Source: Embleya sp040629175 (GTDB lineage: Bacteria > Actinomycetota > Actinomycetes > Streptomycetales > Streptomycetaceae). From it: a stretch of DNA of 64,000 bases. This document shows, in pieces, positions 27,301 through 34,160 of the stretch. The stretch spans positions 124,001 through 188,000 of the forward strand of contig NZ_JBEXUX010000011.1 of NCBI RefSeq assembly GCF_040629175.1, read 5' to 3'. The notes below the pieces were generated by a model. It did not search any database. It saw only the letters and a program-made list of their open reading frames with translations, and was not told the DNA's origin. The translations under genes were made by a program, and so were the position numbers. The first letter of the stretch is position 1. Each line of letters starts with the position of its first letter.

Positions 27301-28339
27301 CGGATGGGCCGGCCGGGTGTTCAACGCCTGGGTGGTCGCCGCCCCCGCGCGCGCCGAACTGCGCAACGACCTGGGCACGGTCACCGCGTCGTGGACGGCG
27401 GTCGCCACGCCGGCGGGCGCACCCGCGGCACCCACCTACACCTACGAACTGGTCGACTCCTCCCCGGGCTCGGGCCCCTACGCGGTCGGCGGCGGCAAGG
27501 AAATCGTCGGCACCGACGCCCGCGGGGTCGTGCTCGCCGACGGACGCGCCCTGCACACCCGGTCGACCTACCGGGTCCGGGTGCGGGCCGAGATGTACGG
27601 CAACACCAGCGCGTGGACGACCTCGCCCGGCCTCCTGCTGGTCACCCTGCCGCGACCGCTCACCCCGCAACTCACCGCCGACGACGCGGAACTCACCCTG
27701 GTGTGGACGGACCCACCCAACATCGTCGCCGACGCCGCGCGCACCACCCTGACCCTCACGAACTCCGAAGGCCCGCTGCCGGCCGGCGCCGTTGTGCAAC
27801 TCGGCTACGAGGCGGTGCTGTCGTGCGGCGGGACCGAGGTCGGACGGGCCCGGGCGATCACCGCGCGCGGCCTCGTGCTGCGCCGCGCCGACGGCCGCCG
27901 GCCCGCGCCGGGGGAGGAGTACACGGCCCAGGTGCGGCTGGCCACTCCGCAGACCACCGGGCCGTGGGCGCCTGCTACGGGGGTGGTCGTCCTGGGGGCC
28001 GTCCGCGACGCGCGGGCCTACGGGCTCCCGCCCAAGCAGAACCCGGTGTCGGTCTCCTGGACGGCCCCCATCGGCCCGCTGCCGCCCGGCCTCCACTACG
28101 AGGTCGTCGCCATCCGCGACCGCGACGCACTGGGCCGGCCGCTCGAAGGCGCGGCCCGCACGATCACCACGACCACCGTCACCCCGACTTCCGCCGACGC
28201 CCCGGCCGCCACGACCCGACTCGCCACCACGAACTGGTTCGGCTACTACATCATTCGCGTCCGCGCCCGCACCCTCCAGGCCGGCGGCCCCTGGTCCGAT
28301 GCGGCCACCCTGGCCTTCCGCGACCCGGGAACTCCCTGA
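21386..28339 (+). CDS. Giant 2317-residue repeat protein with fibronectin-III-like C-terminus
   Basis: A very long frame in the actinomycete codon pattern. Residues 1 to about 340 are beta-rich with no signal peptide. At least four repeats of about 130 residues begin at W348, W483, W613 and W739, each opening with a W-[TP]-[LVI]-x2-G-x-L-x-[LIV]-x-G motif, followed by strands and a helix; weaker copies seem to continue to about 1600. Residues about 1617-1695 are alanine/valine-rich and helical, like a hairpin of buried or membrane-active helices. From about 1706 come several 90-100-residue fibronectin-III-like units, each ending in a Y-x-V-R-V-R...W-S/T strand. Possible roles are a scaffold, an adhesin or a delivered effector; none is proved. 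GAGGA lies 12 bases before the ATG. Confidence 0.88.
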   Translation: MPDPTDAEILNALRGRLVATRGPAAAPGTFAYRLDATTVPGPTGDVLRQTLNRQLRLSAGAMPTLVSAGSPSVDAGVLRLTGTSDVLTGDPLTEVSLVFTVSADRGLRCAWTARPPADWQFTDSFPELMESRFEYLPLTDAVFIATTHAHVDPAFFFPLYPGAGLNFQATLAVRSDLRPVGGAAGDTGVQRVRIGGRVVATAPGVRPSLQWGSEAPLGPLTAARFGQSPSTVRSGRLRLECGRDPAADVLIVQGSTGVGRATVECSVDLPTSGAGRPVLRITGPLANAGSTSAALALCGVPDAAAKRLPTSLLDLAGATVTGYAEQVSPAGDEAGRSTVTLGFGTGEWTLIPGALAISGVTLAVTVIRAPAYPTGISVAFSGTISGTVTLGGKPFAVRATVPANGPWRVEITDDDAGRLLSELARLDGLAGFDAARLTAALPPTLVDAGRPTSVSAIALLVDPVARELREVSCTIAQPGGSAWPVLGGLLTLSGWAVDLTAVRDAAGAWTVSGALRGRAALGSGPQAPAFDMRLPVPARDDEPWTLVLDRDTPGRLPSIGHALALLGGDPTVLPAGIATLGALTLTRLAVALDPRTLTLTQLSLAFDQSADAWTIIDGKLAVRGVSAALVFDPETDPVGVLGTIDGELTLCGSPVDVTAVKNDFAGGWQVLAGFTHTVHVPGFEALDGWLAGPRARAALPAALPLAKGFDVCRVALAFSGAAGGALARFGFAVEAPEAWTLVPGRLALTGVTAEVRSAYPVTADTVVAAVFGTLAIGATDIRLGAVKPAPGRPWEFTGRLAGDRVLDVAETAAAVAAPDRTPLALPSGAKDRGLSDRVTLTAAEIRAIPETGALHLEGRAEFDAWRIPLGAAKLPVTSIGATLDLPGRNAAASASVTGTLEYAGLRAAVTLALGAASAPTVLTGTVTVADAPRVSIAALTDGVCTPAAGTGWRAVAPGSLAPSTFGSASLHLNATTSQLMLSGQLARQGAVPACNAFVYLAPDPRPGQGGRMHYAVSLVVGAGFRFDSILPAAWKVDDRLRVGEAHLVVSDLAGTTLGELSRATAPLLERAGLSPAPLKNLGDQALTLSTGVACAVRIDFARTALFAHLLEIGIGAATPTLWLAAMIEHADPSRTVFTADLPDITIARTVRLTHTPDRPRGIRVEYRPALADRVELAGRVELVEIFGRTYAFDVTLVADAAGLTTRVRQGTADTVPAPFMLRGLALEHLSADIAYRWAVPAAPGRPAVPQTSTVMIRGRVLLGPAPRTGEPDRRLDCAARLVLRDGVPVLYDVSLAADWSLAGFLAQCFTGTSATRPGTLIDVGLRSGTRISYYEADRDPGATLRAPDGTVPRDGYTIDARLAVRLIADLDLHAIVTVLRDPRTGQWDRVAATAVLDAPLDLGFMSLAGTTRPGGSGTYQGGPELGFETGPSATARLSAGINFLGEAFAVASVSVAPGHDGGRVFTGRLTSLRSLSPFGPLACGFRYSTHPAGAGAEFALDGWPSFGLAENLVDFVSAIKALADAESLSLCGPLGKLVARHAVNTSYTVTPAVTAVGDDLVFSLTGTCSLTLVGADAPFLTSAFPAFAVHIPTTTRWDRLPGVLADGIRGAAAQFARALLADPAKIALFLALVVGEEALDVATVLLCDGLITSAAVEGVEAAALVLATIGAGGILGSATVATLAAAIAKAVSDAASHGGPGTNSGIGTPALHEAGYDNGTVAARWAGASRAAGYTLAVFRPDGTQLASRNLGLVLQGALPLDPNTLPPGDYPVRVRGIRGPLSGLWSEPLVLSKPAPPTATLAYGRSQLVATGTPQAGTEQVVIRVFDPNGVMLANEVRPASAPTLTVPLPVAAGSAVPLAQPVRGAYTVQTQALGHGHFPGAWSPRVPYTVLSQPAPTILSVTQSAGDLTIAWNTPVPCDVAVVDPTTNKAVATSTGVLNGRVTLSPSPAPVSGRAYYVHVWVNNPGVGMSGWAGRVFNAWVVAAPARAELRNDLGTVTASWTAVATPAGAPAAPTYTYELVDSSPGSGPYAVGGGKEIVGTDARGVVLADGRALHTRSTYRVRVRAEMYGNTSAWTTSPGLLLVTLPRPLTPQLTADDAELTLVWTDPPNIVADAARTTLTLTNSEGPLPAGAVVQLGYEAVLSCGGTEVGRARAITARGLVLRRADGRRPAPGEEYTAQVRLATPQTTGPWAPATGVVVLGAVRDARAYGLPPKQNPVSVSWTAPIGPLPPGLHYEVVAIRDRDALGRPLEGAARTITTTTVTPTSADAPAATTRLATTNWFGYYIIRVRARTLQAGGPWSDAATLAFRDPGTP

Positions 28340-28361
28340 CGCGGACGCCGAGATGCGGGCG

Positions 28362-28403
28362 GGTGCGGGTGCGGGTGCGGGTGCAGGTGCAGGTGCAGGT
28401 GTG
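28362..28403. repeat. Hexanucleotide repeat GGTGCG/GGTGCA, seven units
   Basis: Three GGTGCG units, three GGTGCA units and one GGTGTG unit in tandem, 23 bases after the stop codon of the giant gene. Non-coding; could change length by slippage. Confidence 0.85.
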
Positions 28404-28480
28404 TGCGGGCGGTCTCGCGGTATCGGCTTCTCCCATCGGATTTCACGGCCTCTCCGTGCCATCCGTCGACCCCGGTCGGG

Positions 28481-28486
28481 TAGCGT
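28481..28486 (+). promoter_or_regulatory. -10 element of a probably leaderless PPOX gene
   Basis: TAGCGT ends 6 bases before the ATG at 28493 and there is no Shine-Dalgarno sequence. A TCGACC about 16 bases upstream could serve as the -35 element. Transcription would then begin at the start codon. Confidence 0.5.
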
Positions 28487-28492
28487 CCCAGG

Positions 28493-28939
28493 ATGACCGT
28501 GACATTCGACGAGGCCGTCCGCGCCCGGCTGCAAGCCCCCAACATCTGGTACGTCGGCACCGTGTTCCCCGACGGAGCCCCCCAGGTCAGCCCGATGTGG
28601 GTGGACCTGGAAGGTGAGGGGGAGTTGACGTTCAACACCTCGGCGGGTCGGGTGAAGGAGGAGAACCTGCGCCGAGACCCCCGCGTCTACCTCTCGCACG
28701 CGGACACCGCCGACCCCTTCGACCGCGTGCAGATCAGCGGCGTGGTGGCCCGCTTCGTCGACGGTCGGGAGGCGCACGACCGGATGGACGTACTGGCCCG
28801 CAAGTACCTGGGCGTCGACCGCTTCGAGTGGACCATGCCGGGGGAGCGGCGCATCGCGGTGATCGTGCGCCCGCTCAAGGTGCGGCACATCGTCGGAGTG
28901 GAACGATTCCGGCCCGGCGGCCCCGTCCCCGCTTCCTGA
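28493..28939 (+). CDS. PPOX-class (flavin/F420-binding split-barrel) oxidoreductase
   Basis: A 148-residue split beta-barrel protein of the pyridoxamine-phosphate-oxidase-like superfamily. Typical elements in order: WYVGTVFPDGAPQVSPMWVD, LTFNTSAGRVKEENLRRDPRV, and VQISGVVARFVD. Short actinobacterial members of this type with the R-K-x-x-N-L pattern mostly use cofactor F420 (or FMN) to reduce small molecules such as biliverdin or quinones. It stands alone after the giant gene. No membrane or export signal. Confidence 0.88.
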   Translation: MTVTFDEAVRARLQAPNIWYVGTVFPDGAPQVSPMWVDLEGEGELTFNTSAGRVKEENLRRDPRVYLSHADTADPFDRVQISGVVARFVDGREAHDRMDVLARKYLGVDRFEWTMPGERRIAVIVRPLKVRHIVGVERFRPGGPVPAS

Positions 28940-29052
28940 AGGACTTCCTGCGTCGCCTCGAACGCTTCGGCGACTCGGCCGGGCGGAAACTGTCGACGAC
29001 TTGAACGCTCGTATGGGTGTGCGATGTTCGGTGGGAGCGGTAGCGTCGGCTC

Positions 29053-29349
29053 GTGGAACGTTGCCCCGCTGCGCACGACGACGACCCGGTTCCTTGCGAG
29101 GGCCCAGCCGACGCGGTCCGCGTCGTGGATCAGCTCGGCGCCGAGACGCTCGCCTGTGTCCGGCACGGCGCCGTCCTGTACGCGTCGCTGCTCGAACCGC
29201 ACGTGTACCCGGGCCCCGGCGGACGAGACGGCGACGCCGCCGAGGTGCATCACCTGGGCCGCGCGCTGCGCCCGTTCGCCTTCGCCGCCGACGAAGACCA
29301 CGACATCACTCGCGAGATCGAGACCTACCTGAGGTATCGAGGCGCCTGA
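29053..29349 (+). CDS. Small hypothetical protein
   Basis: A 98-residue acidic frame starting at GTG 29053, reading VVDQLGAETLACVRHGAVLYASLLEPHV and ending in DITREIETYLRYRGA. Amino-acid composition is balanced, unlike the arginine/proline-rich shadow frames around it, and it would code for two cysteines near the N-terminus. Ribosome site is weak (GGTAGCGTCGGCTC), with TAGCGT about 7 bases upstream that could again be a leaderless -10. Function unknown. Confidence 0.5.
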   Translation: MERCPAAHDDDPVPCEGPADAVRVVDQLGAETLACVRHGAVLYASLLEPHVYPGPGGRDGDAAEVHHLGRALRPFAFAADEDHDITREIETYLRYRGA

Positions 29350-30320
29350 CCGAGGGCGGACGAGCGGGGGAGGCCGTGCCTGCCCTCCCGCGGCGGAAAG
29401 CGTCGAGACTGCGGCCAAGACCGCAGGGCCGGTCGCCGCTCGCGGTGCGTCCCTGTCGCGCGGAGGCAGGGGTGCCCGGGGCGGAAGGCGGGCGCGGGGC
29501 GCCCGCCGTTCTGCGGTGTTGGAGCCGGGGCCACCCCGACACGGCCCGGATGACGTCGGGTTGCTGCGCCGAACGGTGCCGTCCGCGGCGTGCGGAACGC
29601 AGTCGACGGGAGCGCCCGGGATGCGGAACAAGGTGCCCCGGTGTTCGCGCTACCGGAAACTACGGGTGGCCGTGGTGCTGTTGGCGGTCCTGGTTGCCGG
29701 ACTCGGGGGCTCGTTCCGCAGGTGACCGGCGCGCCGGCCGGAGTCGGCCGACAGGCGAACGGCTTCGAGTCGGTCCAGGTCCGCGACTCGGCCCGGGAGC
29801 ACTTCGGCGGCTCCCCCTGCCCAGGACTGTGAGCCACGACGCGCGCGCCGGCCGACGAGTCGCTCGACCGGAGCGGCGGTTCGGTGGTGGCGGCGGGCAG
29901 TTCGGCCGCGCGGCCGACGACGTGAGGCGCGTGTCCGCGTCAGGCCGTCTGCCCGTTTCACACGGCCCGGGTCGGCGAAGTGCCGTCGGCCGAGGCGGAC
30001 TCGGCGCGGTGCGTGCATCCACCCCGACCATGACGGCTCCGCCGGGCCGGATGATCTCGGACACCCCTGCACCCCGCAGATCGGCCATCGGGGGTCGACA
30101 GGAGCTCCTCGGCGATGTCGCACCTCGGAGGACGAAGCCGCGGTCCGATGTGGTCGGCGCGCGGACCATGCGGCGAACTCCCGCCGGTGGAAGCCCCGTT
30201 GGGGTGTCGTGTCCGTGCCCGGAGAACGTGGGCGGCTGCCGCTGCTCAGGGATACGTTTCGGGAGAGAGTTGCCCGGAAAGCTGGTGTCGGCCGGTACAA
30301 CGGACCCGTATATTGGCGTA
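29350..30320. other. 1-kb stretch with no confident gene
   Basis: Frames here are shadow-like. The one curiosity is 29621-29725 (+): after GGGAGCGCCCGGG, an ATG opens a 34-codon frame that looks like a signal peptide (RKLRVAVVLLAVLVAGLGG). A shift to the next frame would extend it by about 40 residues to 29832, so it may be the front of a broken secreted-peptide gene. No hairpin or RNA gene was recognised. Confidence 0.35.
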
Positions 30321-30343
30321 TCGGATGTGCCGGTCATATCCGA
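30321..30343. promoter_or_regulatory. Dyad upstream of the secreted-protein gene
   Basis: TCGGAT at 30321 and ATCCGA at 30338 are inverted around 11 bases, in a locally AT-richer patch about 100 bases before the start at 30447. Candidate operator; no regulator gene is adjacent. Confidence 0.3.
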
Positions 30344-30446
30344 CAGCAGCGTGATCACTCTGCGGTGCTCATTCGTGCCACCCCTCACCCGAGCGGTTCC
30401 GGGGCGGTGTACGAGGGGTGGCTTCCAACATCATGGGAGAGCCGTA

Positions 30447-31043
30447 ATGGTTGGGATCCGGCGCGGGCGTCACGCCCCGAACAAGGCATCACTCGGCATC
30501 CTGGGGCTCGTCGCGGCCCTGGTCCTGGGCGTATTCGTGATCAGCCCGACGGTCGGTTCCGCGGCATCGTCCGCCTCGACGTCGGTCCAGACCAGGTACA
30601 GCCCGCTCGGTGCCATCGCCAGTGGTCCCGCCGGCCCGGCGACCGCCAAGCTCACCGTCGCGCCGTACTGTTGCCCGTCCAGCGCGGTCGTGCTGACACC
30701 GCAACAGGTGATCACCGATCGCGACTCCCAGGGGATGAACCTCGGTCTGCCGTCCGACAACACCTCGGTCAGTGCCGTCGAGGTGTGCTACGCCGTCCTC
30801 TCGGCCACGGTCGGTCGGACGTACATCAGCCAGACGCGAGTGACGGACATGACCCTGCCGAACTCGGCGCTCGTCAGCTTCGAGGACAACACCGACCGAA
30901 CTGCGGTCGGCCCCGCCTGCTACACGATGCCTGCCCACATCACGCCCACCGGGGCGATGACGCTCAGGCTGAGTGTGGTCTTCGGCAGTACCGCCGACCG
31001 CATCACGATCGGCATGGTCAAGCTCACGGGCCAGTCCGAGTAG
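30447..31043 (+). CDS. Secreted protein of unknown function
   Basis: A 198-residue protein with a clear Sec signal peptide: basic start, hydrophobic core (LGILGLVAALVLGVFVISP) and likely cleavage after GSAAS near residue 40. The mature part is Thr/Ser/Val-rich, apparently all beta, with cysteines at PYCCP, VEVCYA and GPACYT that may form disulfides. GGGAGAG precedes the ATG by 6 bases. No family is recognised; size and composition fit a small extracellular beta-sandwich protein. It stands alone between non-coding DNA and gene relics. Confidence 0.8.
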   Translation: MVGIRRGRHAPNKASLGILGLVAALVLGVFVISPTVGSAASSASTSVQTRYSPLGAIASGPAGPATAKLTVAPYCCPSSAVVLTPQQVITDRDSQGMNLGLPSDNTSVSAVEVCYAVLSATVGRTYISQTRVTDMTLPNSALVSFEDNTDRTAVGPACYTMPAHITPTGAMTLRLSVVFGSTADRITIGMVKLTGQSE

Positions 31044-31159
31044 CCGTGCCGTGGTGTCGCCGCGGTGGTCGGTGTGTGGGTGTCTTTCGAACGCGGGAGC
31101 AGTCGCGAACGGGCTTTGGCAGGACGGGCATTCCGCTGTTCGGAGTCCGTGGGTGTCGG

Positions 31160-31440
31160 GACGACGCCCTGCCGGGCATCGGCCACGCGTGCGGCCACGA
31201 CGTCAACGGCGCGGCGGCGGTCGCAGCGGCCCTCGCGCTCGCCCCGCTCGCCGACGAATTCGGCCTGACCGTCAAGCTGTTGGGCACTCCGGCGGAGGAG
31301 TCCGGCGGTGGCAAGGTCTACCTGCTGGAGCGGGGCGCGTTCGACGACGTCGCGACGGCGATGATGGTGCACGCCGCGCCGATGGAGTCACCGCGCACGC
31401 TGCGGTGATGCCGCACCAGGGCGTCAACGCCGCCGACGCG
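31160..31440 (+). pseudogene. Fragment of an M20-family amidohydrolase
   Basis: One frame reads DALPGIGHACGHDVNGAAAV, the first metal-ligand region of AbgA-like M20 amidohydrolases, then LGTPAEESGGGKVYLLERGAFDD, the second ligand region. It stops at 31408, and the next frame continues VMPHQGVNAADA, which corresponds to the later AAPHxGxNALDA motif. The N-terminus, catalytic C-terminus and part of the middle are gone. A frameshifted internal remnant. Confidence 0.72.
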
Positions 31441-31445
31441 ACCGA

Positions 31446-31616
31446 GGCGATCGAACCGGGTGGGACGATCACCGGGGAGCACGGAAATCGGCTGGTTGAA
31501 GAGGTCCGGCCTGAGCCGGGAGTCGGACCCGCTCGTGTCGGACATGCATCGCGCCGTCAAGCGGGCCCTCGATCCCGCAGGAATCCTCAAGCCGGGCAAA
31601 GTCTTCGCGATGGACA
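31446..31616 (+). pseudogene. C-terminal fragment of an FAD-linked oxidase (glycolate/D-lactate oxidase type)
   Basis: GGTITGEHGN in one frame continues in another as EIGWLKRSGLSRE, then HRAVKRALDPAGILKPGKVF. This is the conserved end of FAD-linked oxidases (GTxTGEHGIG...K...LDPxGxLNPGKvf). About 400 upstream residues are missing and a one-base shift lies at the GEHG. It directly follows the M20 relic, so a two-gene operon may have collapsed here. Confidence 0.72.
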
Positions 31617-31725
31617 ACCGATGGCAGGGCGGTCTCCCCACCGAATGCGAGCCGGGTACCCCGCGCTGCCGACGCGGCGCGGGGTGCATTCGATGTTCGG
31701 GGACGAAAGGGTGTGGGCTGCCGTG

Positions 31726-32262
31726 TTACCCGGGGGCTGAACCGCCGGCGAGTTCGGTTGCCGCGTGGTCGCACCAGGTGAGGCCGGCCCGGGCCTGGCC
31801 GAGGCCGTAGGCGCGGAGCAGGGGTCGGGTGGCGGTGCCTGCTTCGGATTCGAAGTACGCGATCCAGCCGAGGAATTCGCGGCGCTTGTGGGCGATGAGG
31901 GCGAGTGCGTCCGTCGAGGACAGCGTGTCGACGAAGGTGAGCTTCAGCAGCGCCTCGTCACGCAGCCGGGGTGGGCCGGGCGGGGCGGCCAGCCAGTCGT
32001 GCAGGGCGGCGCGGCCCGCGTCGGTGGCCTGCCAGATCGTCTGGTTGCGGGGCCCGGAGGTGCCGAGCGGCTCGGTCAGGCCGAGGTCCTGTAGTTGTTT
32101 GAGCTGTGGGTAGAGCTGGGCGTAGCTGACGCCCCAGAAGGCGTCGACCTGGGCGAGCGCGGCCTGTTTGATCTCGTAGCCGGAGCGGGGCTGCAGCACG
32201 ATGAAGCCGAGCGCGGTCCACCCGGTCTCGGTCAGCGGCGGCAGGGGTGCGGATTCGGTCAC
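31726..32262 (-). CDS. PadR-family transcriptional regulator
   Basis: A 178-residue regulator. Residues about 15-90 form the PadR winged helix: LGFIVLQPRSGYEIKQ, then VSYAQLYPQLKQLQDLGL, and TDAGRAALHDWLA. The C-terminal helical part (about 95-178) mediates dimer formation. GTG at 32262 is chosen because GAGGAGG lies 8 bases upstream; an ATG 8 codons earlier would overlap the promoter. It is divergent from the amidohydrolase at 32334, only 71 bases away, and probably represses it and itself. Confidence 0.9.
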   Translation of the reverse strand: MTESAPLPPLTETGWTALGFIVLQPRSGYEIKQAALAQVDAFWGVSYAQLYPQLKQLQDLGLTEPLGTSGPRNQTIWQATDAGRAALHDWLAAPPGPPRLRDEALLKLTFVDTLSSTDALALIAHKRREFLGWIAYFESEAGTATRPLLRAYGLGQARAGLTWCDHAATELAGGSAPG

Positions 32263-32280
32263 GGCTCTTGCCTCCTCAAC

Positions 32281-32310
32281 ATGCATGGCATATATGTATC
32301 CCAGTTATAT
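32281..32310. promoter_or_regulatory. AT-rich divergent promoter/operator for PadR and amidohydrolase
   Basis: An AT-rich island in GC-rich DNA, with ATGCAT at 32281, the palindrome CATATATG at 32289-32296 and TTATAT at 32305. PadR proteins commonly bind ATGT/ACAT-type dyads in such spots, and ATACATATATGC is visible on the minus strand. Confidence 0.5.
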
Positions 32311-32333
32311 CGGATCGCGTGGAGGTGCCACTC

Positions 32334-33569
32334 ATGGAGCGACTGATTCTGGCCGACGCGACCGTATTGGACGGCGTCAATCCGTCTGCGGCGGGGCGGA
32401 CCGTGGTCGTCGAGGGCGATCGCATCACGGCGGTCACGCCCGGCACGGTGGTGCCCCGGGACGGAGACCGGGTCGTGGACCTGGCCGGGCGGACGGTCAT
32501 GCCGGGCATGTTCACCTGCCACTTCCACGCCACCTACCACGAGCTGGGGTCGCGGCCGAACGTGCCGTACGGCAACGAATACCCGCCCTCGTACCAGGCA
32601 CTGATCGCGGCGAAGAACCTCGACACCGCGCTGGCGCACGGCTACACGTCCGTGATCGGCGCGGGCGCCGCCAACGAGGTCGAAGGCGGCGTGAAGCGGG
32701 CGATCGAGGACGGGATGACGCCCGGCCCCAGGTTCTGGCCCTCCGGTCGTGAACTGTCGACGACCGGGCACGCCAACGACGGGGTGCCGTGGCACTGGGG
32801 CATGCCCGCGCCCGGCGCGGTGCGGCTGTGCGACGGGGCCGAGGGCTTCCGGTACGGGGTACGCGAGGAGATCAAGCGCGGCGCCGAGGTGATCAAGCTG
32901 TTCGTCACCGGCGGGCACGGGACCACGGCGCCCAAGGACCGCATCGAGATGACGCGCGACGAGCTGGCCGCCGCGATCGAGACCGCGCACTCGCGCGGCG
33001 CGCTGGTGCGCGCCCATCTGGTCAACAAGCCCGCCATCATGATGGCCCTGGAGCTGGGCATCGACATCGTGGACCACTGCGACGAGATGGACGACGAGGT
33101 CATCGCGGCGCTGGTGGACACCCGCGCGTTCGTGGTCCCGTCGCTGCACTTTCCCAAGCACTTCCTCGAAGTGATGGGTGCCGGCCTGGGGTTCGCGGCG
33201 GACGCGATCCGCGCCGACCTGGAGAGCATGTACGCGGCGATCCCCAAGGCCCAGGCCGCCGGCGTGCGGTTCGTCCTCGGCGACGACTACGGCGCGGTCG
33301 GCTTCGCGCACGGCCTGTACGGGCGGGAGTTTCGCCTCTACACCGAGCACGCGGGCATCACCCCGGCGGAGATCGTCGGCTGGGCCACCCGCAACGGTGC
33401 CGAACTGGTCGGCCGCGCCGCCGACCTCGGCACCGTGGAGACGGGCAAGCTCGCCGACCTGCTCATCCTGGACACCGATCCCACCGTCGATCTCGCGGTT
33501 CTCGCCGAGGGCACGCCCCGGGCGGTCCTCAAAGGCGGCGAACTCGTGCACGGGCAGTTCCCCGGCTGA
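32334..33569 (+). CDS. Metal-dependent amidohydrolase (imidazolonepropionase/prolidase-like)
   Basis: A 411-residue TIM-barrel hydrolase of the amidohydrolase superfamily. Ligands in order: the H-x-H pair in GMFTCHFHATYHE (about residue 62), a lysine in EVIKLFVTGGHG (about 190) that may be carbamylated, H in VRAHLVNK, H in IVDHCDEMDD and D in VLGDDYGAVG. The barrel is framed by the usual N-terminal and C-terminal beta strands, ending in GKLADLLILDTDP. The ATG at 32334 has GGAGG 8 bases upstream. It heads a run with a VOC protein and a zinc dehydrogenase. Such enzymes cut cyclic amides, lactones or Xaa-Pro bonds; substrate is open. Confidence 0.9.
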   Translation: MERLILADATVLDGVNPSAAGRTVVVEGDRITAVTPGTVVPRDGDRVVDLAGRTVMPGMFTCHFHATYHELGSRPNVPYGNEYPPSYQALIAAKNLDTALAHGYTSVIGAGAANEVEGGVKRAIEDGMTPGPRFWPSGRELSTTGHANDGVPWHWGMPAPGAVRLCDGAEGFRYGVREEIKRGAEVIKLFVTGGHGTTAPKDRIEMTRDELAAAIETAHSRGALVRAHLVNKPAIMMALELGIDIVDHCDEMDDEVIAALVDTRAFVVPSLHFPKHFLEVMGAGLGFAADAIRADLESMYAAIPKAQAAGVRFVLGDDYGAVGFAHGLYGREFRLYTEHAGITPAEIVGWATRNGAELVGRAADLGTVETGKLADLLILDTDPTVDLAVLAEGTPRAVLKGGELVHGQFPG

Positions 33570-33632
33570 CCACACGTGCCCCGACCGGCACCCCCGTACC
33601 CACAAGACAGAACCGCAGCACGGAGGTTTTCC

Positions 33633-34160
33633 ATGGCGACCGCGATCGGCTCCATCCACCAGCTCGGCTACGTGGTCCGCGACGTCCGCGCGGCGATGCG
33701 GCACTGGACCGAGAACCTCGGCATCGGGCCGTTCTTCCACTTCCCCGACGCCGGCATCGTCAACACCTACTACCTCGGGACGCGCACCGACGCGCGCATC
33801 GCGGTCGGCATCGCCTACTCCGGCGACCTGCAGATCGAACTGATCCAGCAGCTCAATCCCGAAGCGCCCAGCGCCTACACGGAGTTCCTCAGTGAGCACG
33901 GCGAAGGGCTGCACCACCTGTGCCACTTCACCACCGAATACGACGCGTACGTGCGCCGCTTCGCCGACGCCGGCGTCGAGCCGTACCACTGGGGGGACGC
34001 CGGGCCGCAGGCGCGGTTCGCGTACTTCCCCACCGAAGGGCACGGCGGTTCGGTCGCGGAAGTCTACGAGAGTACGCTGCACGGCGACTTCTTCGCCATG
34101 ATGCGCGACGCCGCCCGCGACTGGGACGGCACCGACCCGGTTCGCGAGGTGACCCTGTGA
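33633..34160 (+). CDS. VOC-family (glyoxalase/dioxygenase fold) protein
   Basis: A 175-residue two-module beta-alpha-beta-beta-beta protein. Metal-ligand candidates are H9 in SIHQLGYVV, the glutamate in QIELIQQL at about residue 70, H in LHHLCHF at about 91-95, and E in VAEVYES at about 148; this H-E-H-E order is that of glyoxalase and methylmalonyl-CoA epimerase members. Ribosome site CGGAGG precedes the ATG at 33633. Its stop overlaps the next start (ATGA). The enzyme may be a lyase, isomerase or ring-cleavage dioxygenase in the same small pathway. Confidence 0.88.
   Translation: MATAIGSIHQLGYVVRDVRAAMRHWTENLGIGPFFHFPDAGIVNTYYLGTRTDARIAVGIAYSGDLQIELIQQLNPEAPSAYTEFLSEHGEGLHHLCHFTTEYDAYVRRFADAGVEPYHWGDAGPQARFAYFPTEGHGGSVAEVYESTLHGDFFAMMRDAARDWDGTDPVREVTL

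Noticed and set aside
22799..28888. A very long open frame (about 2000 codons) on the minus strand opposite the giant gene
   Set aside because: It is the GC-rich antisense shadow: composition is extreme in Arg, Gly and Ala, with no domain, no ribosome site and no repeat logic; the plus strand has the coherent protein.
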